Shown here: positions 22,433 to 32,945 of the stretch, piece after piece
Position numbering within the stretch: the first letter of the stretch is position 1
Layout of the letters: each line of letters begins with the position of its first letter
From: Lumbricus terrestris
Lineage: Eukaryota; Annelida; Clitellata; Crassiclitellata; Lumbricidae
Direction of reading: 5' to 3'
Length of the DNA stretch: 64,000 nucleotides
NCBI GenBank assembly: GCA_949752735.1
Contig: OX457036.1
Location: 16,462,433-16,526,432, forward strand
Program-made: the position numbers and the translations under genes
The notes under the pieces: generated by a model
Databases searched by the model: none
Seen by the model: only the letters and a program-made list of their open reading frames with translations
What the model was told of the DNA's origin: nothing

Positions 22433-24228
22433 CTCTACCCATCTCTATGTATCTACATTTGAAAGAGGTCAGCAAAAACGTTGGAAACGAAATGACACGA
22501 GTGACTGAGAAGGTTCGGCAAGAGAAAAAGCTCGTCGTCCACGAATAACTGTTTTCATTCATTTTAGAAATGACCAGAGGCAGACATGACCCTCTGGTAA
22601 GCGTGATCATCATCTATAGATGTGACCATGATAGTGTTACTCATTTCATATAGCATTATCATCCTATGGTTTCGGAGCACACAGCGAATTTGGACGGCCA
22701 TATTGACATAGGATCAGATATTATATTGACCTCTTCCAAACATCCAAACTGATTTCTATACACGTCAAGCTGCAGTGATAAGAGAGATTCTTTTCTGCGA
22801 TTTTAATCAATTCCACTTGTGTTCCGCTGCGGGTTCGTCTAAAAATGAGCACGCTGTTGTGTAGACTGTTAATGGGAAGAACATACGGTGAGGGAGAAGA
22901 CTATAGCCACACCCCTGCTTGCTGACGGCAGAGATGAAGTCTCTCTTCACATGAATGACCCCTTGTTATAGGGCTGTTGTATGTATAATGAATGCGTGCA
23001 TGAGAACACTTTATATGTCGCATTTTATTAACTCGCAAAATTCTATTCTTCTCCTTAGCTTCAATCTATCAACTACAAAAATTCATATAGCGCCCCTTCA
23101 AGATGACTACTCAGAGACGCAGTAATAAAATATGAATGTTCTAAGCACAAGTCTAACCCAAATATTGTCCTGAATTGCACAGGTCAATTAGTGACCACAG
23201 TAAAATTGACAATTATCCCTAATGACCAGGAAATTTGATGCAACAAAGACGGCTGCCGATGCCGCAATGAAAACAATCGCATTAGCTCTATGATATATTG
23301 CTAATACCTGCATTTGGACTAATCATTATTAGAGACACGCAGCAATACCCTGTGTTTGTTCTGGACAAACAGGCGAAATATTGACCGCAGCCATGCAATT
23401 ATATCCAATTAAAAACAGACCTGTAGTCTACAACGCTTAATGATGAGACTGCTCAAAAAGGAGTCAATAGTCTCAACGGCCTGAAACACACGACGTCTAG
23501 CAACAGAGGATGATGGCTTTGTATGCGCATGGATTGCGTGTTATACTCGAGAACGACTTATACTCGAGACCGACTTATACTCGAGAACGACGACTTATAC
23601 TCGAGAGATGGCTTCATTAAAGCTTTCATTTCTGGCCGCTGCGGCTGATGTATAATACGTGATCGTCTGCATGCCATCCATCCATCCAACGCCGCGGCTT
23701 TATGTAGGCCTAAACGACAACCAGCACTCGATCTCTGTCTGTGTGTACAGTCAATGTCTGACTACCTGACTCTGTCTCCATATATGTCTGCCCCGTCCCT
23801 GTCCTTGTCGCTGTCTCTATCGCTGTACATGTCTGTATTGTTTCTAGGCAGTAGCCGTGTATACGTCGATAACAAGAACGTGACCTATCTTCACCATATA
23901 TAAGAAGATTGAAAGCCGCTTAACAGTGCAATCCAGTACAACCATCTCATATATATATTGCGCTCTTTCATATGAGCAGAACAATCGATCATGGTAATGC
24001 ATATGTGTACACATGAACGTATGTGTATGTATATTATGGGATCCTTGCTGTATGAGTGTACATATATTATATAATGTACTCCTGATATTGACTGAAGACT
24101 TTAAGACTAATTTTGTATTTAAAGAACCATGTGACGTCTAGCTTATCAATAGTCAGCCATTCAGAATGCATTTGTAAGCCCCACATAAGATTAGGCCTAT
24201 ACTACACATAATAAGGCATGCATATGAC
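22433..24228. other. Non-repetitive intronic DNA
   Basis: No exon recognised. The 23080-23470 block is AT-moderate and repeat-poor after an initial solo SINE tail. It has homeodomain-like sites (TCAATTAGTGACC, CTAATCATTATTAG) and an inverted forkhead-like pair TGTTTGTTCTGGACAAACA (23358-23376). At 23545-23605 ACTTATACTCGAGA is repeated four times. Confidence 0.35.
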
Positions 24229-24229
24229 A

Positions 24230-24396
24230 CCCCGTCGTAATAGCCCGGTCAAAATAGCCCCGCCATAATCACCCAAAGACAAAACAACCCCGTCAAAATC
24301 GCTCAGCGACACAATACTGCTAACAAATATGTTAGACTGCTAACAAAATAACCCCGTCAGAACAGCCCGGGCTATTTTGTCGGGGACCAACAAAGT
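24230..24396. mobile_element. MITE-like element, CCCCGTCGTAATAGCCCGG ends
   Basis: Inverted ends CCCCGTCGTAATAGCCCGG and CCGGGCTATTTTGTCGGGG bracket about 165 bp. The inside repeats AACCCCGTCA. No clear target duplication was seen, so the class is open. Confidence 0.55.
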
Positions 24397-25194
24397 CGCG
24401 GAACAGCACACGGTTTTCGTGAAAAAATAGACCGACGAAATTATACATCCAGCTTCTATTTATATGTATAAAATACCTTCGTCCCGCTTCCATTTCTTAA
24501 GCGTTTTATCGTTCATCCAGCTTCTATTTAAGATCTATAAAACCTTCATCCAGCTTCCATTTCTTAAGCGTTTCATCGTTTCTTAGCTTTAGAGATCGAA
24601 GCGGGATTGTCGTTACGTCATGCATAAAACCCGTATATATCACATGCTTATAACTATTGTATGCTATATAGGGGCCTATGTAATATGTATACGGCTTCTA
24701 CGCGTGACGTAATAAACGAACCGCATGGAGACCGTTTATTTATAGACCTTGTGTAATATCATACGCGTATAATTTATTCAGTTTCTATGCGTGACGTAAT
24801 AATAACGCATACGCGCATGCGCAAATACATAAACAAAGACAGGTCACTGTAGACGGCTGTTATTGATTCAGACCAACGAGTATACGTTTTCTGTTTTAGA
24901 GCATGGTTAGATAACCTAGCAAGCAACGCCTTCTGAAGGTACAACTCTGTTGGCGCTATATTATTATGAATGGTTCGTTGCATTGTATAATATATAGTGT
25001 GTAATAATTATGCAGGTAGAGATGAAGAGTTCCTATAAGGACGGTTGGATTTGCCCGATGTCAGACGCGATAGAATTAAAATGGCCTTCCATAGGTTTCA
25101 TCGACCTTCTCGGTGACATTGATGACGTTTACAGAATGCGGTCGTCAATGCACAGCTGCTATTATTATACTTAGACTGTTGGACAACTTGACAA
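24397..25194. other. No gene recognised; local duplications
   Basis: TTCATCCAGCTTC plus CATTTCTTAAGCGTTT-type blocks repeat at 24450-24570. GCGTGACGTAATAA recurs at 24700 and 24790. Confidence 0.4.
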
Positions 25195-25555
25195 TCAGAC
25201 CATTAGCCATTAGATTGCCACACTAGTACACTAATAGGTCTCTTCTATATATATAGGCCTACACCACAAATCTGTTAGACTGCCAAACCATCAGACTATA
25301 CATAGACTGTATATATAGGCATATTAAGCTATATATTACACCATTAGACTATTTGACTATTAGACTATTATACTATTTGACTATTAGACTATATATTAAG
25401 CTATTACATTATGCCATTTGACTATTAGACCATAAGATTATTTGCTATTAGACTATTATAATATTTAACTACTTGACAATTACACTATATATTAGACAAT
25501 TATACTATCAGTCTATTAGGCGACTAGCAGACTTTCAGTCTATTAAAGCCTTGTA
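25195..25555 (+). repeat. Degenerate ATTAGACTATTTGACT minisatellite
   Basis: Short units built on TTAGACTAT and TTTGACTA alternate through the interval with variable spacing. It lies just 3' of the lectin exon on the minus strand. Confidence 0.75.
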
Positions 25556-25601
25556 TATGAACGCAAAGTGTGACGTCTATCATTACGTCACGAGCACTCA
25601 C

Positions 25602-25886
25602 CCTTCTGGCAGACGTACGAAACTTCCAGATGCCACGTGACATCCGTCGGACATGGCGTCGTCATGCGCAGTTCGAGGTCGGCCACCGGAAGTGAGCAGT
25701 GCCTTCTTCCGGTGCACCTCATCTCAACAATATGGCGGACGTTGGCCTTACAGCCGAGAAAGCCAAGACCGATCTTGACGCACCGACCAAGGCGGAGGCG
25801 ACCGTAGCTGGCCGACTGGATGATTAGTACCTCGTTGGGACGACAGGAGGCGTTGAAGACCTCGTGAGAGCAGAACTCGTGTGGCT
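25602..25886 (-). CDS. SUEL/galactose-binding lectin domain exon
   Basis: Minus-strand exon of 285 nt (95 codons). The acceptor is CTCTCTTTCAG before 25886; the donor is AAGG|GTGAGT at 25602/25601. Both borders are phase 1, typical of shuffled extracellular domains. The peptide is a complete SUEL (rhamnose/galactose-binding lectin) domain with the expected eight cysteines: F-C-S, A-S-C, G-R-C, L-G-C, R-C-T-G-R-R-H-C, T-P-C-P and Y-V-C. The hallmark I-I-Q-S-A-S-Y-G-R lies near the start, and L-E-V-S-Y-V-C near the end. Such domains occur in EVA-1 proteins, latrophilin-type receptors and invertebrate SUEL-CUB membrane proteins, where they bind glycans or partner proteins outside the cell. With a CUB-like exon downstream in phase, the last group fits best. 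Signal peptide, membrane and tail exons were not found. Confidence 0.9.
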
Positions 25887-25912
25887 CTGAAAGAGAGATG
25901 GCATTACATTGT

Positions 25913-26335
25913 CGTAAATGCAAAAGTAGAAGTATATATGTAAATATGAAGATGTAAATGCATTAAATGCATATGCAACTGTAAATGTAATTGTAAAGAT
26001 GTAAAAGTGAAGTTGTAAATGTAAATATGTAAATGCAAAGATGTAAATGTAAAGATGTAGATGTAGATGTAAAGATGTAGATGTAAAGATGGAAATGTAA
26101 AGATGTAAATGTAAGGATGTAAATGCATATGCAACTGTAAATGTAAATGCATAGATGTAAATGTAAAGATGTAAATTTAAAGATGTAAATGTAAAGACGT
26201 AACTGTAAAAATGTAAGTTTAGACATGTAAATGTAAAAATGTAGCTGTAAAGATGTAACTGTAAAGATGTAACTGTAAAGATGTGAATGCATATGCAACT
26301 GTAAATGTATAATATACCAAAATGTAAATGCAAAG
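25913..26335 (-). repeat. 6/12-bp minisatellite (GATGTAAATGTAAA)
   Basis: Imperfect tandem repeats of GTAAAGATGTAAAT with point variants and one longer block repeated (GCATATGCAACTGTAAATG at 25968, 26126 and 26288). The minus frames rich in Leu-His-Tyr-Ile-Phe are artefacts. It starts about 26 bp upstream of the lectin exon acceptor. Confidence 0.93.
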
Positions 26336-26397
26336 ATACCCATCCATCCATCTGCCCATCGTTCTGTCTGTTTAAAAGAACCAAATGTGTGTGTTGG

Positions 26398-26415
26398 TCT
26401 ATGTGTGTGTTTGTG

Positions 26416-26446
<31 letters not shown>

Positions 26447-26510
26447 CAGGTTGTGTGAGCGTGTATCTGGTTGTGTGTGTGTGCGTATCAGGTTGTGTAT
26501 GTGTGCGTTG
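26398..26510 (+). repeat. (GT)n and GTATCAGGTTGTGTG repeats
   Basis: GT dinucleotide run followed by about three diverged copies of a unit with CAGGTTGTGTG. Confidence 0.9.
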
Positions 26511-26800
26511 ATCTGCTCATGTGATGTCGTGCTCTCGAAGCACGGGCGGTTTTGCTGAGTCAATGTGTATAATTTGTGCTGAAGTGCTTTTCCGACCTTC
26601 CAATGCTTCAAACGCGAGACTCCATTTCGAGCCATCCCTTCCCTGATGGCTCTGCCGTAATAGCTATCTAATGGTCAACCTACCAACCGAATACATCGCT
26701 TCTTGTTGTATCGTTGTATGTATGCTTCTTTCTGTCTGTCCGTCTGTCTCTGTCCTTCTATCTATGTATCTATGTATATGCGTATCTATGTATCTCGTAA

Positions 26801-26948
26801 TTTATGCATGTATGTATGTATGTATGTATGTATGTATGTATGTATGTATGTATGTATGTATGTATGTATGTATGTATGTATGTATGTATGTATGTATGTA
26901 TGTATGTATGTATGTATGTATGTGTGTATCTATCTATCTATCTATCTA

Positions 26949-26987
<39 letters not shown>

Positions 26988-26992
26988 GTCTG

Positions 26993-27056
<64 letters not shown>

Positions 27057-27057
27057 C
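26801..27057 (+). repeat. (TATG)n then (TATC)/(TGTC)n arrays
   Basis: Three adjoining tetranucleotide arrays: TATG to about 26926, then TATC and TGTC alternating to 27057. Each differs by one base from its neighbour, as expected if point changes seeded new arrays. Confidence 0.97.
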
Positions 27058-27117
27058 CTGTACGTAAATTTATATATCATATAAGTATCCAGTAATCCCC
27101 ATCTCTCTATCTCCCAC

Positions 27118-27119
27118 CC

Positions 27120-27184
<65 letters not shown>
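27118..27184 (+). repeat. (CT)n microsatellite
   Basis: Nearly pure dinucleotide run. Confidence 0.97.
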
Positions 27185-27188
<4 letters not shown>

Positions 27189-27375
27189 GTCTGCCTGTCT
27201 CTCTTTCTGTCCTCTTCTTTCCAATGTCTCCTGTGACTAAATCTGCCTCTCTGTCTGTTTCGCTAAAAGGTCTTTCTCTGTTAATTATTCAGAGTATACT
27301 TTCTCGCTTTGAGTCTTCTGTTTTTATACTCACCGAATGTCTGCCCGACCCTCTGTCTGCCTGTTTTGTCTGTGT

Positions 27376-27529
<154 letters not shown>

Positions 27530-27610
27530 CTCACACACCTTGCTTTCTAAATTAATAAATATGACATCATAATATTTCCGTCATTTCCATGTTAGGGGAC
27601 AATAATAAAA

Positions 27611-28056
27611 ATGGTTTTCAGCAAAGATGATATGAGTGTAATAAAATTAAAACAAATTAACGGTGCGTACTATCGTGACGTTTCACTCGGTGAACACTTG
27701 CTGCCTGCTATTAAAGAATTGTCGGGCAATGAATGTATCATATTCCAGAAGGACAGTGCTCCTGCTCATCGAGCCAAAGAAACTGTTGGTCTGCTTTCAA
27801 GAGAAACTCCAGAGTTCATTTCAGCAATTCTTTCCCCCTGATCTTAATCCACTGGACTTCGAGATATGGAGCGTCCTTAATTAAAGAACGCGTTTATCAA
27901 ACTCGCATACGTGACGTTGACCACTTCAAACAGCGAATTGTGGAAGAATGGATTCGTTTTGATAAAGGGATTGTTGACAATGCAATCAATGAATAGCGAA
28001 AGCACCTTAGAGCATGCATTCGAGCTAATGGAGGAAATTTTGAACATCAGCTTTGA
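27611..28056 (+). pseudogene. Tc1/mariner-type transposase, C-terminal remnant
   Basis: Fragment of a DDE transposase of the Tc1/mariner (IS630) superfamily, which cuts and pastes its own transposon at TA sites. The first frame (to 27841) has I-N-G-A-Y-Y-R-D-V and H-L-L-P-A-I, then F-Q-K-D-S-A-P-A-H with the second catalytic Asp. A frameshift near 27820 moves the reading to P-P-D-L-N-P-L-D-F, carrying the third acidic residue. A second shift near 27880 leads to K-E-R-V-Y-Q-T-R-I and V-D-N-A-I-N-E. A TAG at 27994-27996 sits where the family normally has Trp, followed by R-K-H-L-R-A-C to a stop at 28054-28056. The N-terminal DNA-binding half is missing and the left side is simple repeat. At least two frameshifts and one stop make it inactive. 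Confidence 0.82.
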
Positions 28057-28435
28057 AGAACAGCAATTGTTGCAAACGATAATTTCCTATCTTTTACATG
28101 TTGGAAACTTAAAATTTTCTTTCCTCAAATTTAAATGTGCATAACTTCGGACTCTGTTCGTAGAATTGGATAACAGTTTCAGTAAACATTGATAATTTAT
28201 TCCTCTTTAATACATTTTCTGAAATCTTATGGAGATTCATCAAGAATTGACAAGTATATCGCCAAATCAAAAGTTTTCAGTTCATTTGGGACACCGTGAT
28301 ATATTACACATTAGAGCTGTCTTAAAAATAAGTTGTCAGCTTCTCTTATATCTTTGGCCTACCATGCTTCGGCTTAGCAGAAAATTTATCTGTCAAACGT
28401 TCAGCTTTACACATTTTGGTGCTTTCAGATGAATC

Positions 28436-28583
28436 CAGGGTGAGAATTGCCGGGGGGGTTGGGGGGTTTCGACCCCCCCAGTCTTTCATAGAGCCCCATG
28501 TTAAAGTATGTTTTTTACACCCCAATTCCAAGTGGATAATGGTCTAACCCCCCCCCAGTTATTTTTCCACAATTCTCACACTG
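28436..28583 (+). mobile_element. hAT-type MITE (CAGGGTGAGAATTG ends)
   Basis: 148-bp element with inverted ends CAGGGTGAGAATTG and CAATTCTCACACTG, and a perfect 8-bp target duplication GATGAATC (28428-28435, 28584-28591). Inside are G7 and G6 runs opposite C7 and C9 runs (28449-28487, 28548-28557), so it can fold. It has no coding capacity. Confidence 0.92.
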
Positions 28584-28591
28584 GATGAATC

Positions 28592-29093
28592 AGGCCCGAA
28601 GAGTAGGCGGTTTTCAGGATCCAATATATCATCGTACCATGTAGAGACAGTCGTCTAGCCTGCTGTCCCTTCTCTAAGGTCTGCGTCAGCTTTGGTCGGC
28701 TTAAGGTATACGGAGCTTCCATCACTGCTGTTTTTATAGTGAAATTAATCTCAAAGAGTTGTGGCAACATGCCTCTGCTTCGCACCATGGCGACTTGTGG
28801 AGCTGAATTCCTTCACGTTTTCTCCTCAAGCTCGAAGTGGGTAGGGAATTTCCTGCCTTTTCTCTTCAAGATTTACGGCTCTGAATAAGGTAGTGTGGAG
28901 CACTGTGGACTGTAAACACAATGTATACACTGTAGACTGTAGAGGCGTATGTATCAGCTCTCTCGACATTGCAATTTTAAGTATGCATGAATAGCTTATA
29001 CGCTAGCAGCTAGACACTCAGATGCTTTCATGCTGAAAAATATATTTGTTTTGCCAGACCAAACAAGCGATGTGTACCATCAACACCACTTTG
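28592..29093. other. No gene recognised
   Basis: Unique sequence. The minus frame at 28576-28788 has no known domain. Confidence 0.4.
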
Positions 29094-29310
29094 TGGGGCG
29101 CAGTGATGTAGTGGGTAATGTTCGTAGCAGTGAAGCCGGAGGGTTGCAGGTTCGAATCCAACTCACGTAACCGCGTAGGGAGCTTGGGCAAGTCCTTCAC
29201 TCGCAATTGCTCAGCGCTTCAGCGTGAAACTCCGATTCAGTGTCCGCACTGTAGCCGGGAGCGCTTCTGAGAAGACCTCTTGAAGGGGCGCTATAACAAG
29301 TGCACATACA
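29094..29310 (+). mobile_element. tRNA-derived SINE, family 1
   Basis: Full-length but more diverged head (GATGTAGTGGGTAATG). Box B is GGTTCGAATCC. The body and tail (CTTGGGCAAGTCCTTCAC, CGCTATAACAAGTGCAC) match the copies at 4881 and 11150. Confidence 0.88.
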
Positions 29311-30000
29311 TACACTTATAAATGTGGTCGTGAATTGACATTACCGTCACAATTGAAAGTTACGCCTATAATTATGTGCTGAGGACCTGAGGTCTCCTCT
29401 CCGCTTAAGGGAAAGGATTTAGCACTGGTTGCATTGCATCCAGTTTGAAATCTGTTTCTTGTTTCACATAGCAGCACATTTTTGTTATAAGCTTAGCTCT
29501 GATCTCCGCTCCATGCTCTCTCCTCGTGCAATGTTATTTTGCGGACATGTATCATTTCGCCAGCTACTTAGACCTGCACTTAGAAGTAAGGTTGGTACAT
29601 TCAACTTTTAAACACCTCCCGGGTCACTACGTGTTCCTTTGTGTCGCATTCACTTGTTACCACTATCACTATATTTTTATATGGCGCTCCTTCAGGTTAT
29701 TACTCAGGAGCACTTTAACCAAAACTCGGCTGAAGAGGACAGTTTCAAGATTGCGATAGAGCGTGCCAGACGGGACCTTGGCAGCAGGCGCTGGTATGGA
29801 TGTAATCCATTTCAGACCACAGGGCCAGCAACAGAGAAAGCACGTCGCTGCTTGGTATACAAGTTCGCGCATAAAGGACGCAGTTCGACCTGAGCAGAAG
29901 AGCGGATCTGGATATCCTGTTTGGAGAGGTAAAACTCCATGAGGTGGTGCTGGTATTTGCAGTCTAACGTCACTGTGTGGTTACAGAGACCATTAGCGAC
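29311..30000. other. Mostly unclassified; repeat fragments from 29675
   Basis: A solo SINE tail (ATGGCGCTCCTTCAGG) lies at about 29680. The segment 29725-30000 leads into the GGGACTGGCACT-type repeat, which is split by the hAT element that follows. Confidence 0.4.
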
Positions 30001-30008
30001 GCCCTCCT

Positions 30009-30999
30009 CAGGGCCGGATTTGAACAGAGTGAGGCCCTAAGCAATTTCAATTATGAGGCCCCACTTTAAAAAAATAAAAATAAAAATAAAAATAAAATAA
30101 ACAATAAAAACAGACAAAATGCACATTTCTAGATCTAAGTTTATTCCTAATGCATATTGTGCCAGTGATCCATGTTTGATAAACTACCGTACTGTTAGTC
30201 TTTATAACGAGTCGAATTGTAGCCTAATTGATAGGCCTACACTAGTTTTATTCCAGTTTTTTTATGGCATATACATAGCCTACTAGAAATCACAATGATA
30301 TTTTACATCAACTTTTCCTGCATTGCTGCATCGCATAATCTGCGATAATGTCATCAAAAGGAATTTTGCGTAGATGTTTGCATTCGATGAAAAGCAAGCT
30401 CAATGAGCAGATCGAGTTTATTCTGGTGCATCGTGGAGCGAAGTTCGCTTTTTTATGCGCTTGAGCTGCGAGAACAGTGCAATTTGCATGGCATAGGCCT
30501 ACCATTAGACTCAGGAACATACGAAGCACCACTTCAAGGTTAGGAAAATCGCTTTTGTTGCCGTCCCTGACAATGATGTCAAACAAATCTTGATGCCAGT
30601 ATTTCCTTAAATTCACCATTTCTCCAGTTGGATTGGAAGCTTTTGTTTAGGAGGAATTATTTTTCATCAATATCACTTCTGTTTAATTAGAAATTATTAT
30701 TTTTGAATCCAACTTCGATTTCAGCGAGATTGTTTATAAATCTCATTTCTATTTTAGTAAAAATTACTTTTATGAATCCGACCTCTATGTAGCCGCATCA
30801 ACTCCTATTAAAAAAGTAAGATGAAATGATTGATTAGGCTATAATCAATCGTGAACTAAAGAAAAAATCAGTGGCTTATAATTTATAAGTTATAATTTAT
30901 AAGCCACTGAGTTTTTTCTTTAGTTCACTTTTGGAGGCCCCCCAGATTCCGGAGGCCCTAAGCACGGGCTTAGTTGGCTTACATGTAAATCCGGCCCTG
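30009..30999 (-). mobile_element. hAT element with transposase remnant, 991 bp
   Basis: Inverted ends CAGGGCCGGATTT and AAATCCGGCCCTG, with a perfect 8-bp target duplication GCCCTCCT (30001-30008, 31000-31007). It is inserted into a GGGACTGGCACT-type repeat. A minus frame (30619-30308) resembles the C-terminal hAT dimerisation domain: D-F-P-N-L-E-V-V-L-R-M-F-L-S-L early, S-L-S-L-L-F-I-E in the middle and F-D-D-I-I-A-D-Y-A near the end. The DDE catalytic region is missing. A 78-bp hairpin lies at 30851-30928. This is an internally deleted, non-autonomous copy. Confidence 0.9.
30308..30619 (-). pseudogene. hAT transposase C-terminal (dimerisation) remnant
   Basis: This 103-codon frame keeps the spacing of the hAT C-terminal dimerisation region: a F-P-N-(L/V)-E start, a helical L-R-M-F-L-S-L segment, an S-L-L-F-I-E segment and a final D-D-I-I-A-D-Y-A helix. 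The usual S-E-R-S-F block is replaced by unrelated residues, so it is damaged. It lies wholly inside the 30009-30999 element and would need a complete copy elsewhere for mobility. Confidence 0.65.
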
Positions 31000-31078
31000 G
31001 CCCTCCTCCTTTATCCAGGCTTGGGGCTGGCACTGGCAGAGTGCAACCAGTGGCGGAGTTACTTCATGAGGTATACGC
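31000..31078 (+). mobile_element. Right half of dispersed repeat split by hAT
   Basis: GCCCTCCTCCTT, TTGGGGCTGGCACTGGCAGAG and CAGTGGCGGAGTTA match 55695-55770. In that copy the same blocks are contiguous across the insertion point. Confidence 0.65.
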
Positions 31079-32320
31079 AGGAGGCAAAACAAAGGGGCAA
31101 CGTCAAATCAGTGTCGAAATCATAATATATCATTGTATCACATTAGGTCCGTAGATAAACTTCAGTGAATTAAGTTCATTCAACTCTTACAGACTTCCCC
31201 CGGGCCACTCACTATGATTGTGTGTCATTACGGTGTGCAGATTTCCATATAATAATATCGCCGTATACATATAAACCCATCTCACCCGTCACATATGCAT
31301 AATTACACAGCAAGATCACTTCATCAGTCGTCACAAAAGGCGCATAATAACTCGGCGGATAAATATGCGAAGAGATATTCGCCGCACTACTTTGCGGCGT
31401 CCATATATCGCGGACTTATCGGAGAAGTCGGGTGGCACCGTGGCAGCACTTAAACGACCGATGTAATTCGCCTCAACCCTCTTCGTCCGACGCTGCGTCG
31501 GTCGCGACGCCTGCCTCAGATCTTGGCGTCACCGTCACCGTCTCGTTTCCCAGGAGAGGTCATCCAGAGGTCACGGCTACTTCAAGTCTCTCTGACAACC
31601 GAGGAAATTCACCGGCGATGGGGTTGTTATTAGGAGCTCATCTATTAGTCAGTGGATTCGCGCGGAAGGGCGGAGTGGGGCAAATGCCGGTGACGTTCGT
31701 GAGAATGCCAAGGGTGGGGAAAGGGGGCATGAAGGAAGAGGGGAAAGTGCGCAGAGGCAGCTGCGGTAAGGGAAGGCGGAGGGAGACAGGGAAAGGTGGA
31801 GGACCTACGAGAAGAGAGGAGAAGCGGAAAGGTCGGGGGGAATCGTTTGGGGTGAGGAAAGTACGAATGGGGTCAGGAAGCCGTCGTAAAGGTCGGACCC
31901 GATGATCTGGAATACTATTAGGATCTTACTCCATTCATTCGTTCGTTCGTTCGCTCGCTCGCTCATTCTTTCTTTCACTTCTAGTGTATTCATGCCTTCG
32001 CTCCTTTATTGTTCATGCAGAATAAAATGCTACAGCTGGGATTCATAAGATGACAGAGTTTCACCATTGCCGCTATAGTGCCAGTCTCCAGCCTGAAGAA
32101 ATGAGGAGGGCATCGTCAACGCTCTGGGCAGTCTTAAGACAGCACCGAGGTTCAGTTTGACAGGGTCTTCGTAGGAGGAAATATGCAAATTGGTCATCTA
32201 TATAAACTTTTATCTCCATATACAATATAGAGAGATTTCAGTTCTGCTATCGTGACACTCAGAACGTCCATATCTGCGGGAATCAATTGACAGGCTGAGA
32301 GATCGAAAGAGCAAACCCGT
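31079..32320. other. Unique DNA; GC-richer 31360-31905
   Basis: 31360-31620 is rich in CpG (GCGGCG, TCGGTCGCGACG). The plus frame at 31432-31905 (157 codons) shows Arg/Gly-rich, purine-driven composition after residue 75 and no known domain. The 31290-31310 part has an octamer-like ATATGCATAATTAC. No exon could be supported. Confidence 0.35.
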
Positions 32321-32324
32321 TCCA

Positions 32325-32945
32325 TAATAATTATAATTATCAACCAAATCCATTCCATATTTATTAACCAAACACATTTCATAATTATTAACCAATTTGG
32401 CAAACCCATTCTACAATTATTAACCAAATCCATTCCATAATTATTAACCAACCCATTCCATAATTATTAGCCAACCTATTCCATAATTATTAACCAAAAT
32501 ATTCCATAATTATTAACCAACCTCTTCCATAATTATTAACCAACCTATTCCATAATTATTAACCAAACCCATTCCATGATTATTAACCAAACCCATTCCA
32601 CAATTATTAACTAAATCCATTCCATAATTTTTAACCAACCTATTCCATAATTATTAACCAACCTATTCCATAACTATTAACCAACCTATTCCATAACTAT
32701 TAACCAACCTATTCCATAATTATTAACCAACCTATTCCATAATTATTAACCAGCCTATTCCATAATTATTAACCAACCTATTCCATAATTATTAACCAAC
32801 CTATTCTATAATTATTAACCAACCTATTTCATAATTATTAACCAACCTATTCCATAATTATTAACCAAACCCATTCCACAATTATTAACTAAATCCATTC
32901 GATAATATTGCTATTGTCATTAACCAAACTCATCACAATCACTTC
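32325..32945 (+). repeat. 23-bp satellite (TAATTATTAACCAACCTATTCCA)
   Basis: About 25 tandem copies with point variants (AACCC, AAATCC). Inner copies are most uniform and edges most diverged, as expected from unequal exchange. Written as TAATTATTAACC plus AACCTATTCCA. Confidence 0.95.

Larger units (their letters stand above)
9132..25601 (-). other. Putative intron between SUEL and CUB exons
   Basis: This is the interval between the donor of the lectin exon (GTGAGT at 25601-25596) and the acceptor of the CUB exon (9132). It is filled with SINEs, MITEs and simple repeats, listed separately. Whether a further small exon lies inside is unknown; none was recognised. Confidence 0.5.

Noticed and set aside
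31432..31905. 157-codon plus frame as a gene
   Set aside because: The second half is purine-rich low-complexity; no domain or splice support.
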